A DNA stretch of 6,521 nt from Clostridia bacterium (lineage in GTDB: Bacteria; Bacillota; Clostridia; Oscillospirales; Acutalibacteraceae): assembly GCA_900763035.1 (NCBI GenBank), contig CAAFIS010000079.1, positions 1 through 6,521 of the forward strand. The letters run 5' to 3'. The notes beneath the pieces were generated by a model. That model saw nothing but the letters and a program-made list of their open reading frames with translations, had not been told where the DNA came from and did no database searches. The translations under genes and the position numbers were made by a program. The first letter of the stretch is position 1. Every line of letters starts with the position of its first letter. Positions 1 to 5,774 of the stretch are shown one piece after another.

Positions 1-768
1 ACCGTGGTATCCCGCGGGAGCGCCGTGCACCGGGTGTGGCTGCCCGACGGCAGCAGCTTTTCGTACAAGATCGTGCCGGGACAGTTCTTCCTCGTCATGC
101 CGGGGGAGGAGCACACGTTCGCGCTGGGCGAGGAGCCGCTGGTCGTCAGGAACATCCTGTTCGATCCGGCACTGACGCAGCATCTGCCGCAGCTGCTGAT
201 GCAGAACGTGCCGGAGCCCAGCGCGTTCTTTTCGCCGGAGCTGCCGAGCGGCCGCCGTTATCCGCTGCGCCCGATCGAGGATCCCGCCGCGCTGTGCCGG
301 GTGGAGGACACGCTGCGGCGGCTGATGCGTGATGCGTTCGCGCTGCCGCAGACCGGGATGTCCTGTCTGCTGATGCTTTTGCAGCTGATGAGCGAGCTGT
401 CCGCCGCCGCACGGCAGCAGGAGAGCACGCGGCCTGCCTGCTCCGTGCGTATGCTGCAACTGATCGACTATTTGCGGGAGAATTACAGTGAGGAAACTTC
501 GGTAGCCCGGCTGGCGGAGGAAAACGGCTTTTCCGTGCGCAGCCTGACGGCGCAGTTCAAGGCTGCCACGGGCGAAACGGTCGTCGGGTTTTTGCAGCGC
601 ATCCGGATCGAGAAGGCGTGCTTTTTCCTGCGCTGCACCGATATGCGCATCACCGAGGTCGCGTTGGCGGTCGGCTTTGGCGATCCGGCGTATTTTGACC
701 GGCTGTTCCGCCGGCAGATCGGGGTCACGCCGACGCGCTATCGCGCGCTGACCTGCTCCGGCGGGTGA
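1..768 (+). CDS. AraC-family transcriptional regulator (5' end outside window)
   Basis: This is a DNA-binding regulator, probably a sugar-responsive activator. The frame is open from base 1 and ends at TGA 766-768. A GTG at 4-6 could be read as a start, but no ribosome-binding site can be seen and the sensor domain begins abruptly, so the gene almost certainly starts upstream. Numbering from that GTG, residues about 1-60 resemble the AraC-type cupin arm, with PGQFFLVMPGEEHTF at 25-39. A less conserved helical linker follows to about 145. Residues about 150-250 form the double helix-turn-helix: first helix pair near SVARLAEENGFSVRSL (166-181), second in ITEVALAVGFGDPAYFDRLF (216-235), then the family-typical GVTPTRYR (240-247). 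It runs convergent to the GH78 gene, which makes that locus a plausible but unproven target. The family call is firm; the ligand is unknown. Confidence 0.93.
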   Translation, partial: TVVSRGSAVHRVWLPDGSSFSYKIVPGQFFLVMPGEEHTFALGEEPLVVRNILFDPALTQHLPQLLMQNVPEPSAFFSPELPSGRRYPLRPIEDPAALCRVEDTLRRLMRDAFALPQTGMSCLLMLLQLMSELSAAARQQESTRPACSVRMLQLIDYLRENYSEETSVARLAEENGFSVRSLTAQFKAATGETVVGFLQRIRIEKACFFLRCTDMRITEVALAVGFGDPAYFDRLFRRQIGVTPTRYRALTCSGG

Positions 769-775
769 GCGCCGC

Positions 776-2785
776 TTACTCCCGGTACACGATCCGGCCA
801 AGCTCCGGCATCACCGGCAGGATATCCTCTGCCAGCACCGCGATCGGCGCGCCGGCCCACGGGTGGCAAAGGCTCGTGTTCGCCTTCTGATCCTTGCCCC
901 ACGCTTCGAAGCAGGTCGTTGCACCCTCGCGCACCATGTTTAGCCACGAATGCTCGCCGTCGTTTACGATCAGGCGGTACGCGTCCGCCGGACGCCCCAG
1001 ACGGCACAGTGCCTTCAGCACGAAATACGCCATATAAACGCCGCAGCACAGCCCTTTTTCCATGATGAAGTCGCCGATGCTCTGCCGCCCCTGTGGCGGA
1101 CAGAAGCCGAAGAACGCGGGCAGCACGCTGCTGTGCAGCGCGTGGTGCGCCGTGTGCTCGCTGTCCCGATACGGCCCGGCCGCCGGATCCCAAAACGCGG
1201 CATCGAACGAGCGGATCAGCGCCGGGGAACGTTGCTTGGCGTCGATGCCGAGGATCGTTCGGATCTGCTCGGTGCACTGCCAAGCGCCGATGTAAAAGGC
1301 GTTGAGCACGGCGTGCGCCGGAGAGGAGGCCGCCATCGGCTCGGTCAGCGGGACGTCGTAGCCGTCGCGCAGCCCCTGCGGCCAGTCCACCAAGTTCCAT
1401 TTGTCGTCCACGCCGGAGAGCAGTCCGTCCGGCCGGGCGAAGGCGGCAAAGTGATCCAGCATCCCTTCGCACGCGGCAAGGCAGGTGCGAAGGAACGATA
1501 GGTCGCCGGTGAACCGGTGATACCGCAGCGCGAGCAGCGGGAATTGCAGTGAGTAATCGGCGATCTCCTGCATGAAGGAGCCGGGCGCGACCGCCATCAG
1601 CCCCCGGCAGATCCGCCCGGAACGGATCGTGTCCTCCAGCGCCTGCCGCAGCAGCGACGTGTCGCGCGTCAGGAGCGGGTGCACCGCGCCGATCACGGTC
1701 AGATCGCCGAGGTACTGTCCTTTTTCGCGCATCGGGCAGTCCACCAGCGTTTCCTGTGCGCCGTATTTGACGGCGTTTTTGCAGATCTGCCACACCTGCT
1801 GCAGCCGCTCGTCCGACGTTTCCAATGTGCACAGACCGTCGTCGAACCGGTGGTGCCGGACGAGGACGCTCACGCGTTCGACCGTGACGCCCGGCTCCGG
1901 CAGCACGGCGGCGTAGCGGAACGCCTTGTAGTCGAACTGCCGGTGGGTGTTCTGCCCGTCGTGCAGCGTCCACCGCTCGTCACACAGGCAGTTGCAGCGC
2001 ATCCGATAGCGCACGCGCAGCGGCGTTTCCTCCGTTTCTTCTCCGTGCAGGATGCGCACGCTCTGTCCGGCTTGGCCGCAGGCCGTCACGGTCAGATGCC
2101 CCGTGATCTCCTCGCCGAGATCCAAAAACAGGCCGCCGTCCGGCAGCGGTTCGGTCAGCACCGGCGCACGTTCCGAGAACCAAAGCGGCTCGGTCGGCGT
2201 TTCGCACAGGACATGGTCGGTGTCGATCGGCACGGCGGGGGAGAAGTCGACCGCCTCCAGCCGTCCGTCGTAGTCGTCGACGAATGCCGTGTCATAGCCC
2301 AGTGTCCGGCGGCCGACGTAGGCGTGCAGCCGGCCGCACTGCCACGTGCCGTCCGTGCGGTCGATCACGCGTCCGGCGCCGTCGGTCACCTCGGCGATCA
2401 GGCCGATCCGCCGGTCACCGCTGGCGTAGGCGCGGCAGATCAGTCCGTGATAATATACCTCGGCCGTCAGCTCGTTCTCGCCGTCCCGCAAGAACGGCGC
2501 CAGGTCGTAAGCGTTCCAACGGTAGGCGAAGGCGTAGCCCTGCGTCGGCCCCATGCCGACCAGCCGGCCGTTGCAGAACAGCCGGTAGCTGTCATCCGCC
2601 GTGATCCGGATCCGCGCCTGCCCGTTGGCGGGCGCGGTGAACGTGTGCCGGTAAACGATGTGCAGGTTTTGCAGATCCTCCGGCAGGTCGATCGGGATCG
2701 GCTGCCACTGCTTGTGGAGCACCTCTACCGGACGCAGCCCGGCCAGAGACTGCGGAACGATGAACCGCGCTTCGGTAAACACCAT
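776..2785 (-). CDS. Glycoside hydrolase family 78 protein, alpha-L-rhamnosidase type, cytoplasmic
   Basis: A 669-residue inverting glycosidase-type protein expected to release terminal alpha-L-rhamnose from rhamnosides. Residues about 40-140 look like the N-terminal beta-sandwich of rhamnosidases (TADDSYRLFCNGRLVGMGP, 62-80). A beta-rich linker domain follows to about 310. The (alpha/alpha)6-barrel covers about 320-640. The signature VDCPMREKGQYLGD places acidic residues at D349, E354 and D361, a spacing I recall as that of Asp567/Glu572/Asp579 in Bacillus RhaB. GATTCFEAW gives E627 as the likely base side, followed by HPWAGAP at 641. There is no signal peptide, so it should act inside the cell on imported glycosides. 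It is shorter than many GH78 enzymes, which carry extra beta domains. The start at 2785 is chosen for its AAAGGAG 8 nt upstream. An ATG at 2804-2806, overlapping the SDR stop as ATGA, would add seven residues but has no good site. Substrate specificity is not proven by sequence. Confidence 0.9.
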   Translation of the reverse strand: MVFTEARFIVPQSLAGLRPVEVLHKQWQPIPIDLPEDLQNLHIVYRHTFTAPANGQARIRITADDSYRLFCNGRLVGMGPTQGYAFAYRWNAYDLAPFLRDGENELTAEVYYHGLICRAYASGDRRIGLIAEVTDGAGRVIDRTDGTWQCGRLHAYVGRRTLGYDTAFVDDYDGRLEAVDFSPAVPIDTDHVLCETPTEPLWFSERAPVLTEPLPDGGLFLDLGEEITGHLTVTACGQAGQSVRILHGEETEETPLRVRYRMRCNCLCDERWTLHDGQNTHRQFDYKAFRYAAVLPEPGVTVERVSVLVRHHRFDDGLCTLETSDERLQQVWQICKNAVKYGAQETLVDCPMREKGQYLGDLTVIGAVHPLLTRDTSLLRQALEDTIRSGRICRGLMAVAPGSFMQEIADYSLQFPLLALRYHRFTGDLSFLRTCLAACEGMLDHFAAFARPDGLLSGVDDKWNLVDWPQGLRDGYDVPLTEPMAASSPAHAVLNAFYIGAWQCTEQIRTILGIDAKQRSPALIRSFDAAFWDPAAGPYRDSEHTAHHALHSSVLPAFFGFCPPQGRQSIGDFIMEKGLCCGVYMAYFVLKALCRLGRPADAYRLIVNDGEHSWLNMVREGATTCFEAWGKDQKANTSLCHPWAGAPIAVLAEDILPVMPELGRIVYRE

Positions 2786-2793
2786 CGGCTGTG

Positions 2794-2800
2794 CTCCTTT
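2794..2800 (-). promoter_or_regulatory. Ribosome-binding site of the GH78 gene
   Basis: Read on the minus strand this is AAAGGAG, 8 nt before the ATG at 2785-2783. It lies in the 17-bp gap after the SDR stop codon. It favours the 2785 start over the in-frame ATG at 2806-2804, which overlaps the SDR stop. Confidence 0.75.
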
Positions 2801-2802
2801 CC

Positions 2803-3624
2803 TCATCGGCCGCCGTACAGCGCAGCGGTGATGCGGCACAGCAGCGCCGACGGCAGCAGCCGCGCCAGCACGCAGACCAGCCGGTAATCGGTGCGGATCG
2901 CGTACAGGGGCTTCACCCGCCGCCGCAGGGCGATGCGCGCCACGGCAGCGCCCGCCGCGTCGGCGGACATCCCGCTTTGCTCGTCGTGCTCCATCTTGCT
3001 GACGGAGCGGGCGATCCGCCCGCCATACACGTCGTCGCCCGCGGCGGACTTTTTGCGCGCGGCGGTGAATCCCGTGCGGATATCGCCCGGCATGACGGCG
3101 CACACCGACACGCCGAAGGGGCGCACCTCGCCCAAAAGCGCCAGCGTGAAGGCGTTGATCGCCGCTTTGGATGCGGAATAGAACGCTTGGAACGGGATCG
3201 GCACCACCGCCGCGACGGACGAGAGGTTCACGATCCGCCCGCGGCTCTGCCGCAGGGCAGGCAGGCAGGCGCGGCACATCGCCGCGCAGCCGAGGAAGTT
3301 GACCGCCAGCTGCCGCTCGGCGTCTGCCGGAGCGGTGTGCTCCTCACTGCCGGAGATGCCGCAGCCCGAGTTGTTGATAAGGATGTCCAGCCGCCCCTCA
3401 CGCGCGAGCAGCGCGTCCACCGCCGCCGTCAGGCTGTCCGGATCGGTCACGTCTCCGGTCAGATGGATCGGCGCGGATGCGCCGTCCTCTGCCGGATGAC
3501 GGCTGATCTCGTACACCGTGCAGCCGCGTGCGAGCAGCGCCGCGGCCGTCGCCGCGCCGATGCCGGAGCTTCCGCCCGTGATCAGAACGACCGGTTTTTC
3601 CGTCGCTTTTTCTTGTCCTGCCAT
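2803..3624 (-). CDS. Short-chain dehydrogenase/reductase (classical SDR)
   Basis: A 273-residue NAD(P)-dependent oxidoreductase with a Rossmann fold and no signal peptide, so cytoplasmic. Visible motifs in order: nucleotide-binding TGGSSGIG at 16-23, the acidic turn GDVTD at 57-61, ILINNSG at 81-87 (the usual NNAG with Ser for Ala), N109 in LAVNFLG, catalytic Ser in NLSS (136), and YSASK with Y149 and K153. After MPGDIRTGF (178-186) comes a longer C-terminal tail with a hydrophobic stretch, RLVCVLARLLPSALL (248-262), as in the larger SDRs that act on lipids or sugars. The substrate cannot be told. The start at 3624 is set by AGGAGG 8 nt upstream; the longer frame to 3723 would begin upstream of the promoter. 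The gene is first in an operon with the GH78 gene, stop and next start being 17 bp apart. A role in oxidising or reducing a released sugar or aglycone is inference only. Confidence 0.93.
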   Translation of the reverse strand: MAGQEKATEKPVVLITGGSSGIGAATAAALLARGCTVYEISRHPAEDGASAPIHLTGDVTDPDSLTAAVDALLAREGRLDILINNSGCGISGSEEHTAPADAERQLAVNFLGCAAMCRACLPALRQSRGRIVNLSSVAAVVPIPFQAFYSASKAAINAFTLALLGEVRPFGVSVCAVMPGDIRTGFTAARKKSAAGDDVYGGRIARSVSKMEHDEQSGMSADAAGAAVARIALRRRVKPLYAIRTDYRLVCVLARLLPSALLCRITAALYGGR

Positions 3625-3632
3625 CGCGATCG

Positions 3633-3638
3633 CCTCCT
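3633..3638 (-). promoter_or_regulatory. Ribosome-binding site of the SDR gene
   Basis: A perfect AGGAGG on the minus strand, 8 nt before ATG 3624-3622. It fixes the start at MAGQEK rather than at the upstream in-frame Met codons at 3660-3658 and 3723-3721. Confidence 0.85.
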
Positions 3639-3648
3639 GTTTTTCCTC

Positions 3649-3677
3649 ATTATAGTCCATTTTTGCCGCCGTGTCGA
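3649..3677 (-). promoter_or_regulatory. SigA-type promoter of the SDR-GH78 operon
   Basis: On the minus strand there is a -35 box TCGACA (3677-3672, five of six consensus bases) and a perfect -10 box TATAAT (3654-3649), separated by exactly 17 bp. Transcription would begin near 3642, giving a leader of under 20 nt that carries AGGAGG. An inverted repeat (3675-3697) overlaps the -35 box and could be an operator. Confidence 0.75.
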
Positions 3678-3697
3678 GCGTTGACCGCCGCCGCTCG
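3675..3697. repeat. Inverted repeat CGAGCG-N11-CGCTCG, possible operator
   Basis: Two 6-bp arms (3675-3680 and 3692-3697) are spaced 17 bp centre to centre and overlap the upstream half of the SDR promoter -35 box. No T-tract follows on either strand, so it is not a terminator. Arm spacing and position would suit a dimeric repressor or activator, but a 6-bp match in GC-rich DNA can arise by chance. Confidence 0.25.
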
Positions 3698-3730
3698 GCA
3701 AAAAAATCGGATAATTTTTTCACAAACTAC

Positions 3731-3759
3731 TTTTCGATCGCCGGATTTGGTGGTATAAT
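3731..3759 (+). promoter_or_regulatory. Extended -10 promoter of fba
   Basis: TATAAT at 3754-3759 is preceded by TGG at 3751-3753, which matches the TGn extended -10 element. The -35 region 17 bp upstream (TTTTCG, 3731-3736) is poor, as is usual when an extended -10 is present. Transcription would start near 3766, leaving a leader of about 57 nt before the aldolase start. Confidence 0.72.
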
Positions 3760-3776
3760 ACCTTTTGTAGGAATAT

Positions 3777-3794
3777 GTCGGACGTAAGTCCGGC
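3777..3794 (+). other. Hairpin with GNRA tetraloop in the fba 5' leader
   Basis: Seven base pairs (3777-3783 with 3788-3794, one of them U-G) close a GUAA loop. It sits about 11 nt after the predicted transcription start and 14 nt before the ribosome-binding site. A 5'-proximal hairpin like this may stabilise the mRNA. No terminator or anti-SD pairing is seen around it. Confidence 0.4.
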
Positions 3795-3822
3795 CGTCAA
3801 TAAACATCAGGAGGGTCATATC

Positions 3823-4764
3823 ATGCCATTGGTCAACACGAAAGAGATGTTCAAGAAAGCCTACGAGGGCGGCTATGCCATCGGCGCGTTCAACGTCAAC
3901 AACATGGAGATCGTGCAGGGCATCGTCGATGCCTGCAAGCAGCTCAACTCGCCCGTCATCCTGCAGGTGTCGGGCAGTGCGCGCAAGTATGCGCACCACG
4001 CCTATCTGTACAATATGGTGCAGGCGGCGGTGGAGGAGACGGGGCTGCCGATCGCACTGCATCTCGATCACGGCTCCAGCTTCGAGCTGTGCAAGGACTG
4101 CATCGACGGTGGGTTCACCTCGGTCATGATCGACGGCTCTCACCTGAGCTATGAGGAGAACGTCGAGGTCACGCGCAAGGTGTGCGAGTATGCGCACGCG
4201 CACACGCCGTACGTCACCGTCGAGGGCGAGCTGGGCCAGTTGGCCGGCATCGAGGATGAGGTCAGCGTCGAGGCGGACAAGGCCCACTTCACCGATCCGG
4301 ATCAGGCGCTGGATTTCGTGCGTCGCACCGGCGTCGATTCGCTCGCCATCGCGATCGGCACCAGCCACGGCGCGTATAAGTTCAAGCCCGGCCAGAAGCC
4401 GCAGCTGCGCTTCGATATCCTGCAGGAGGTCATGGATCGCCTGCCCGGCTTCCCGATCGTGCTGCACGGCGCGTCCTCCGTTATGCCGGAGTATGTCGCG
4501 ACGGTCAACAAGTTCGGCGGCAAGATGGAGGATGCCATCGGCATCCCGGAGGATATGCTGCGCAAGGCGGCCGGCATGGCGGTGTGCAAGATCAACGTCG
4601 ATTCCGACCTGCGTCTGGCGATGACCGCCGGCATCCGCGAGTGTCTGGCGGAGAACCCCGCCGTGTTCGATCCGCGTAAGTATCTGGGCGCGGGCCGCGA
4701 CAACATCACGAAGGTCGTCCGCCACAAGATCGAGGAGGTCCTGGGCAGCGCCGACCGCGCGTAA
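3823..4764 (+). CDS. fba: Class II fructose-1,6-bisphosphate aldolase
   Basis: A 313-residue zinc-dependent aldolase that reversibly splits fructose-1,6-bisphosphate into dihydroxyacetone phosphate and glyceraldehyde-3-phosphate in cytoplasmic glycolysis and gluconeogenesis. N-terminal AYEGGYAIGAFNVNN (13-27) is typical of the family. LDHG carries the catalytic D82 and zinc ligand H83. VEGELG has E134. GTSHGAYK gives zinc ligand H182, LHGASS gives zinc ligand H215, and KINVDSDLR (256-264) is the phosphate-binding loop. Residues 221-250 form the longer active-site segment seen in clostridial enzymes. The start at 3823 is set by AGGAGG (3809-3814) 8 nt upstream; the in-frame ATG at 3775 lies just after the predicted transcription start and lacks a site. 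Tagatose-bisphosphate aldolase (GatY/KbaY) is the main alternative, but no tagatose or galactitol genes are nearby. It has its own promoter. Confidence 0.95.
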   Translation: MPLVNTKEMFKKAYEGGYAIGAFNVNNMEIVQGIVDACKQLNSPVILQVSGSARKYAHHAYLYNMVQAAVEETGLPIALHLDHGSSFELCKDCIDGGFTSVMIDGSHLSYEENVEVTRKVCEYAHAHTPYVTVEGELGQLAGIEDEVSVEADKAHFTDPDQALDFVRRTGVDSLAIAIGTSHGAYKFKPGQKPQLRFDILQEVMDRLPGFPIVLHGASSVMPEYVATVNKFGGKMEDAIGIPEDMLRKAAGMAVCKINVDSDLRLAMTAGIRECLAENPAVFDPRKYLGAGRDNITKVVRHKIEEVLGSADRA

Positions 4765-4784
4765 ATACCACATGACCCACCCAT

Positions 4785-4813
4785 CCGGGCGGCGGGCACG
4801 CCCCGCCGCCCGG
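4785..4813 (+). terminator. GC-rich hairpin between fba and coaX (weak terminator or attenuator)
   Basis: A perfect 12-bp inverted repeat (4785-4796 with 4802-4813) closes a 5-nt loop 20 nt after the fba stop. It is followed only by CCATTTCTT, a poor U-tract, so full termination is doubtful. It could thin out transcription between a highly expressed aldolase and a low-demand kinase, or protect the fba 3' end. It ends 11 nt before the coaX ribosome-binding site. No separate promoter for coaX is visible. Confidence 0.5.
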
Positions 4814-4837
4814 CCATTTCTTCCGGGAGGAAAGCGT

Positions 4838-5611
4838 ATGCTGCTGGCACTGGATATGGGCAATACCAATATCACGATCGGCGTGTTCGACGGCGGCAGC
4901 CTTCTGCTGCGCTCGCGCATGGCGACGGACCGGCGCAAGCTGGTCGATCAGTATGCCGTGGAGCTGTCGGACATCCTGCGCCTGTACCGCGTCGATCCGC
5001 ACGCGGTGGACGGGGCGATCCTGTCCTCCGTCGTACCGCCGCTCGATCACGCGCTGTGCGGCGCGGCGGAAAAGGTCACCGGCATCCGTCCGCTGCAGAT
5101 CGGCCCGGGGATCCGGACCGGCATCGATATCCGCATCGACGATCCCGCGCAGCTTGGCGCGGACCTGATCGTGGGCGCGGCGGCGGCGGTGGCGCGCGTG
5201 GGCGCGCCGTGCATCGTTTGGGACCTCGGCACCGCCACCACCGTTTCGGTCGTTGACCGCAGCGGAGCCTACCGCGGCGGCGCGATCATGCCCGGCGTGA
5301 TGACGGGGCTCGATTCGCTTACCGCCAATACGTCGCTTCTGCCCAGCATCCGCATCGACGCCCCGACGCAGGTCGTCGGGACGAACACGATCAGCTGCCT
5401 GCAAAGCGGCGCGGTGTTCGGCAACGCCGCCATGATGGATGGGATGAACGCCCGCATTTTTGCCGAACTGGGCTATGATGCGCCGGTGATCGTGACGGGC
5501 GGTCTCGGCCGCCAGATCGCCGCGCAGTGCCAAACGCCCTGCGCCTATATCGACGAGCTGCTGCTCGAGGGGCTGCGCCTGATCTTTGAAAAGAACCGCC
5601 CCGCATCCTGA
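4838..5611 (+). CDS. coaX: Type III pantothenate kinase
   Basis: A 257-residue cytoplasmic kinase that makes 4'-phosphopantothenate from pantothenate and ATP, the first step of coenzyme A synthesis. It belongs to the ASKHA (actin/hexokinase) fold. DMGNTN at 6-11 is phosphate loop 1. SSVVPPLDH spans 63-71. GADLIVGAAAA contains D109, matching the family's catalytic aspartate. WDLGTATT at 128-135 is the second phosphate loop, GGAIMPGV spans 147-154, and VTGG at 219-222 is the adenosine loop. The length is normal. The start at 4838 is set by GGGAGGA 7 nt upstream; an earlier in-frame ATG at 4772 would translate the GC hairpin and is rejected. Type III enzymes are known not to be feedback-inhibited by CoA, so control must lie elsewhere. 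The following gene encodes a likely pantothenate importer. Confidence 0.96.
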   Translation: MLLALDMGNTNITIGVFDGGSLLLRSRMATDRRKLVDQYAVELSDILRLYRVDPHAVDGAILSSVVPPLDHALCGAAEKVTGIRPLQIGPGIRTGIDIRIDDPAQLGADLIVGAAAAVARVGAPCIVWDLGTATTVSVVDRSGAYRGGAIMPGVMTGLDSLTANTSLLPSIRIDAPTQVVGTNTISCLQSGAVFGNAAMMDGMNARIFAELGYDAPVIVTGGLGRQIAAQCQTPCAYIDELLLEGLRLIFEKNRPAS

Positions 5612-5624
5612 TCTTCGTCAGAAC

Positions 5625-5758
5625 CGGTGCGCCCATCCCGGCGCGGCAGTCCGATCGGACGCCGCAGCCGGACGCACCGTCCCGCCCGCCGGGGGCGGCT
5701 CTCCCGGCACGGCGCCCCGCCGTACGGGGCAAGTGCGCCTCATCCGATCCGGAGAGGC
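5625..5758 (+). promoter_or_regulatory. Structured leader of four consecutive hairpins before the S-component gene
   Basis: Hand folding of the coaX-transporter spacer gives four stems in a row. Hairpin 1 (5625-5679) pairs 5625-5631 with 5673-5679, 5638-5642 with 5667-5671, 5643-5647 with 5661-5665 and 5649-5652 with 5657-5660: 21 Watson-Crick pairs, single bulged A residues at 5648 and 5666, and a GAUC loop. Its tip is the perfect palindrome GTCCGATCGGAC (5649-5660). Hairpin 2 pairs 5682-5687 with 5693-5698. Hairpin 3 pairs 5714-5719 with 5725-5730. Hairpin 4 pairs 5737-5741 with 5754-5758 and 5743-5745 with 5751-5753, ending 3 nt before AGGAGG. CCTC at 5738-5741 can pair either with GAGG in hairpin 4 or with GAGG of the ribosome-binding site. 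No U-tract follows any stem. It matches no riboswitch class I recognise. High GC content raises the chance of accidental pairing. Confidence 0.4.
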
Positions 5759-5774
5759 AGCAGGAGGTCATATC

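Noticed and set aside
738..1973. A 411-codon minus-strand frame overlapping the GH78 gene in another frame
   Set aside because: The GH78 frame carries all family motifs; this one is Arg/Ala-rich with none.
1679..2887. A 402-codon open frame on the plus strand across the GH78 gene
   Set aside because: It is antisense to a well-supported enzyme, has low-complexity Arg/Ala/His-rich composition, no recognisable motif and no ribosome-binding site. It arises from GC-rich third codon positions.
2786..3277. N-terminal 164-residue extension of the GH78 frame
   Set aside because: It overlaps the SDR gene in another frame, is Arg-rich and motif-free, and a good ribosome-binding site exists at the internal start 2785.
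3681..3715. TTGACC (3681) with GATAAT (3710) as an extra plus-strand promoter
   Set aside because: The spacer would be 23 bp, too long for a SigA promoter; the extended -10 at 3754 is far better placed.
4785..4813. A strong intrinsic terminator ending the fba transcript
   Set aside because: The stem is excellent, but the U-tract is broken and short, so only a weak or attenuating role is claimed.
3727..4938. A 403-codon open frame on the minus strand across fba
   Set aside because: It is antisense to the aldolase, repeats residues typical of complemented GC-rich codons, and crosses both the fba promoter and the coaX start.
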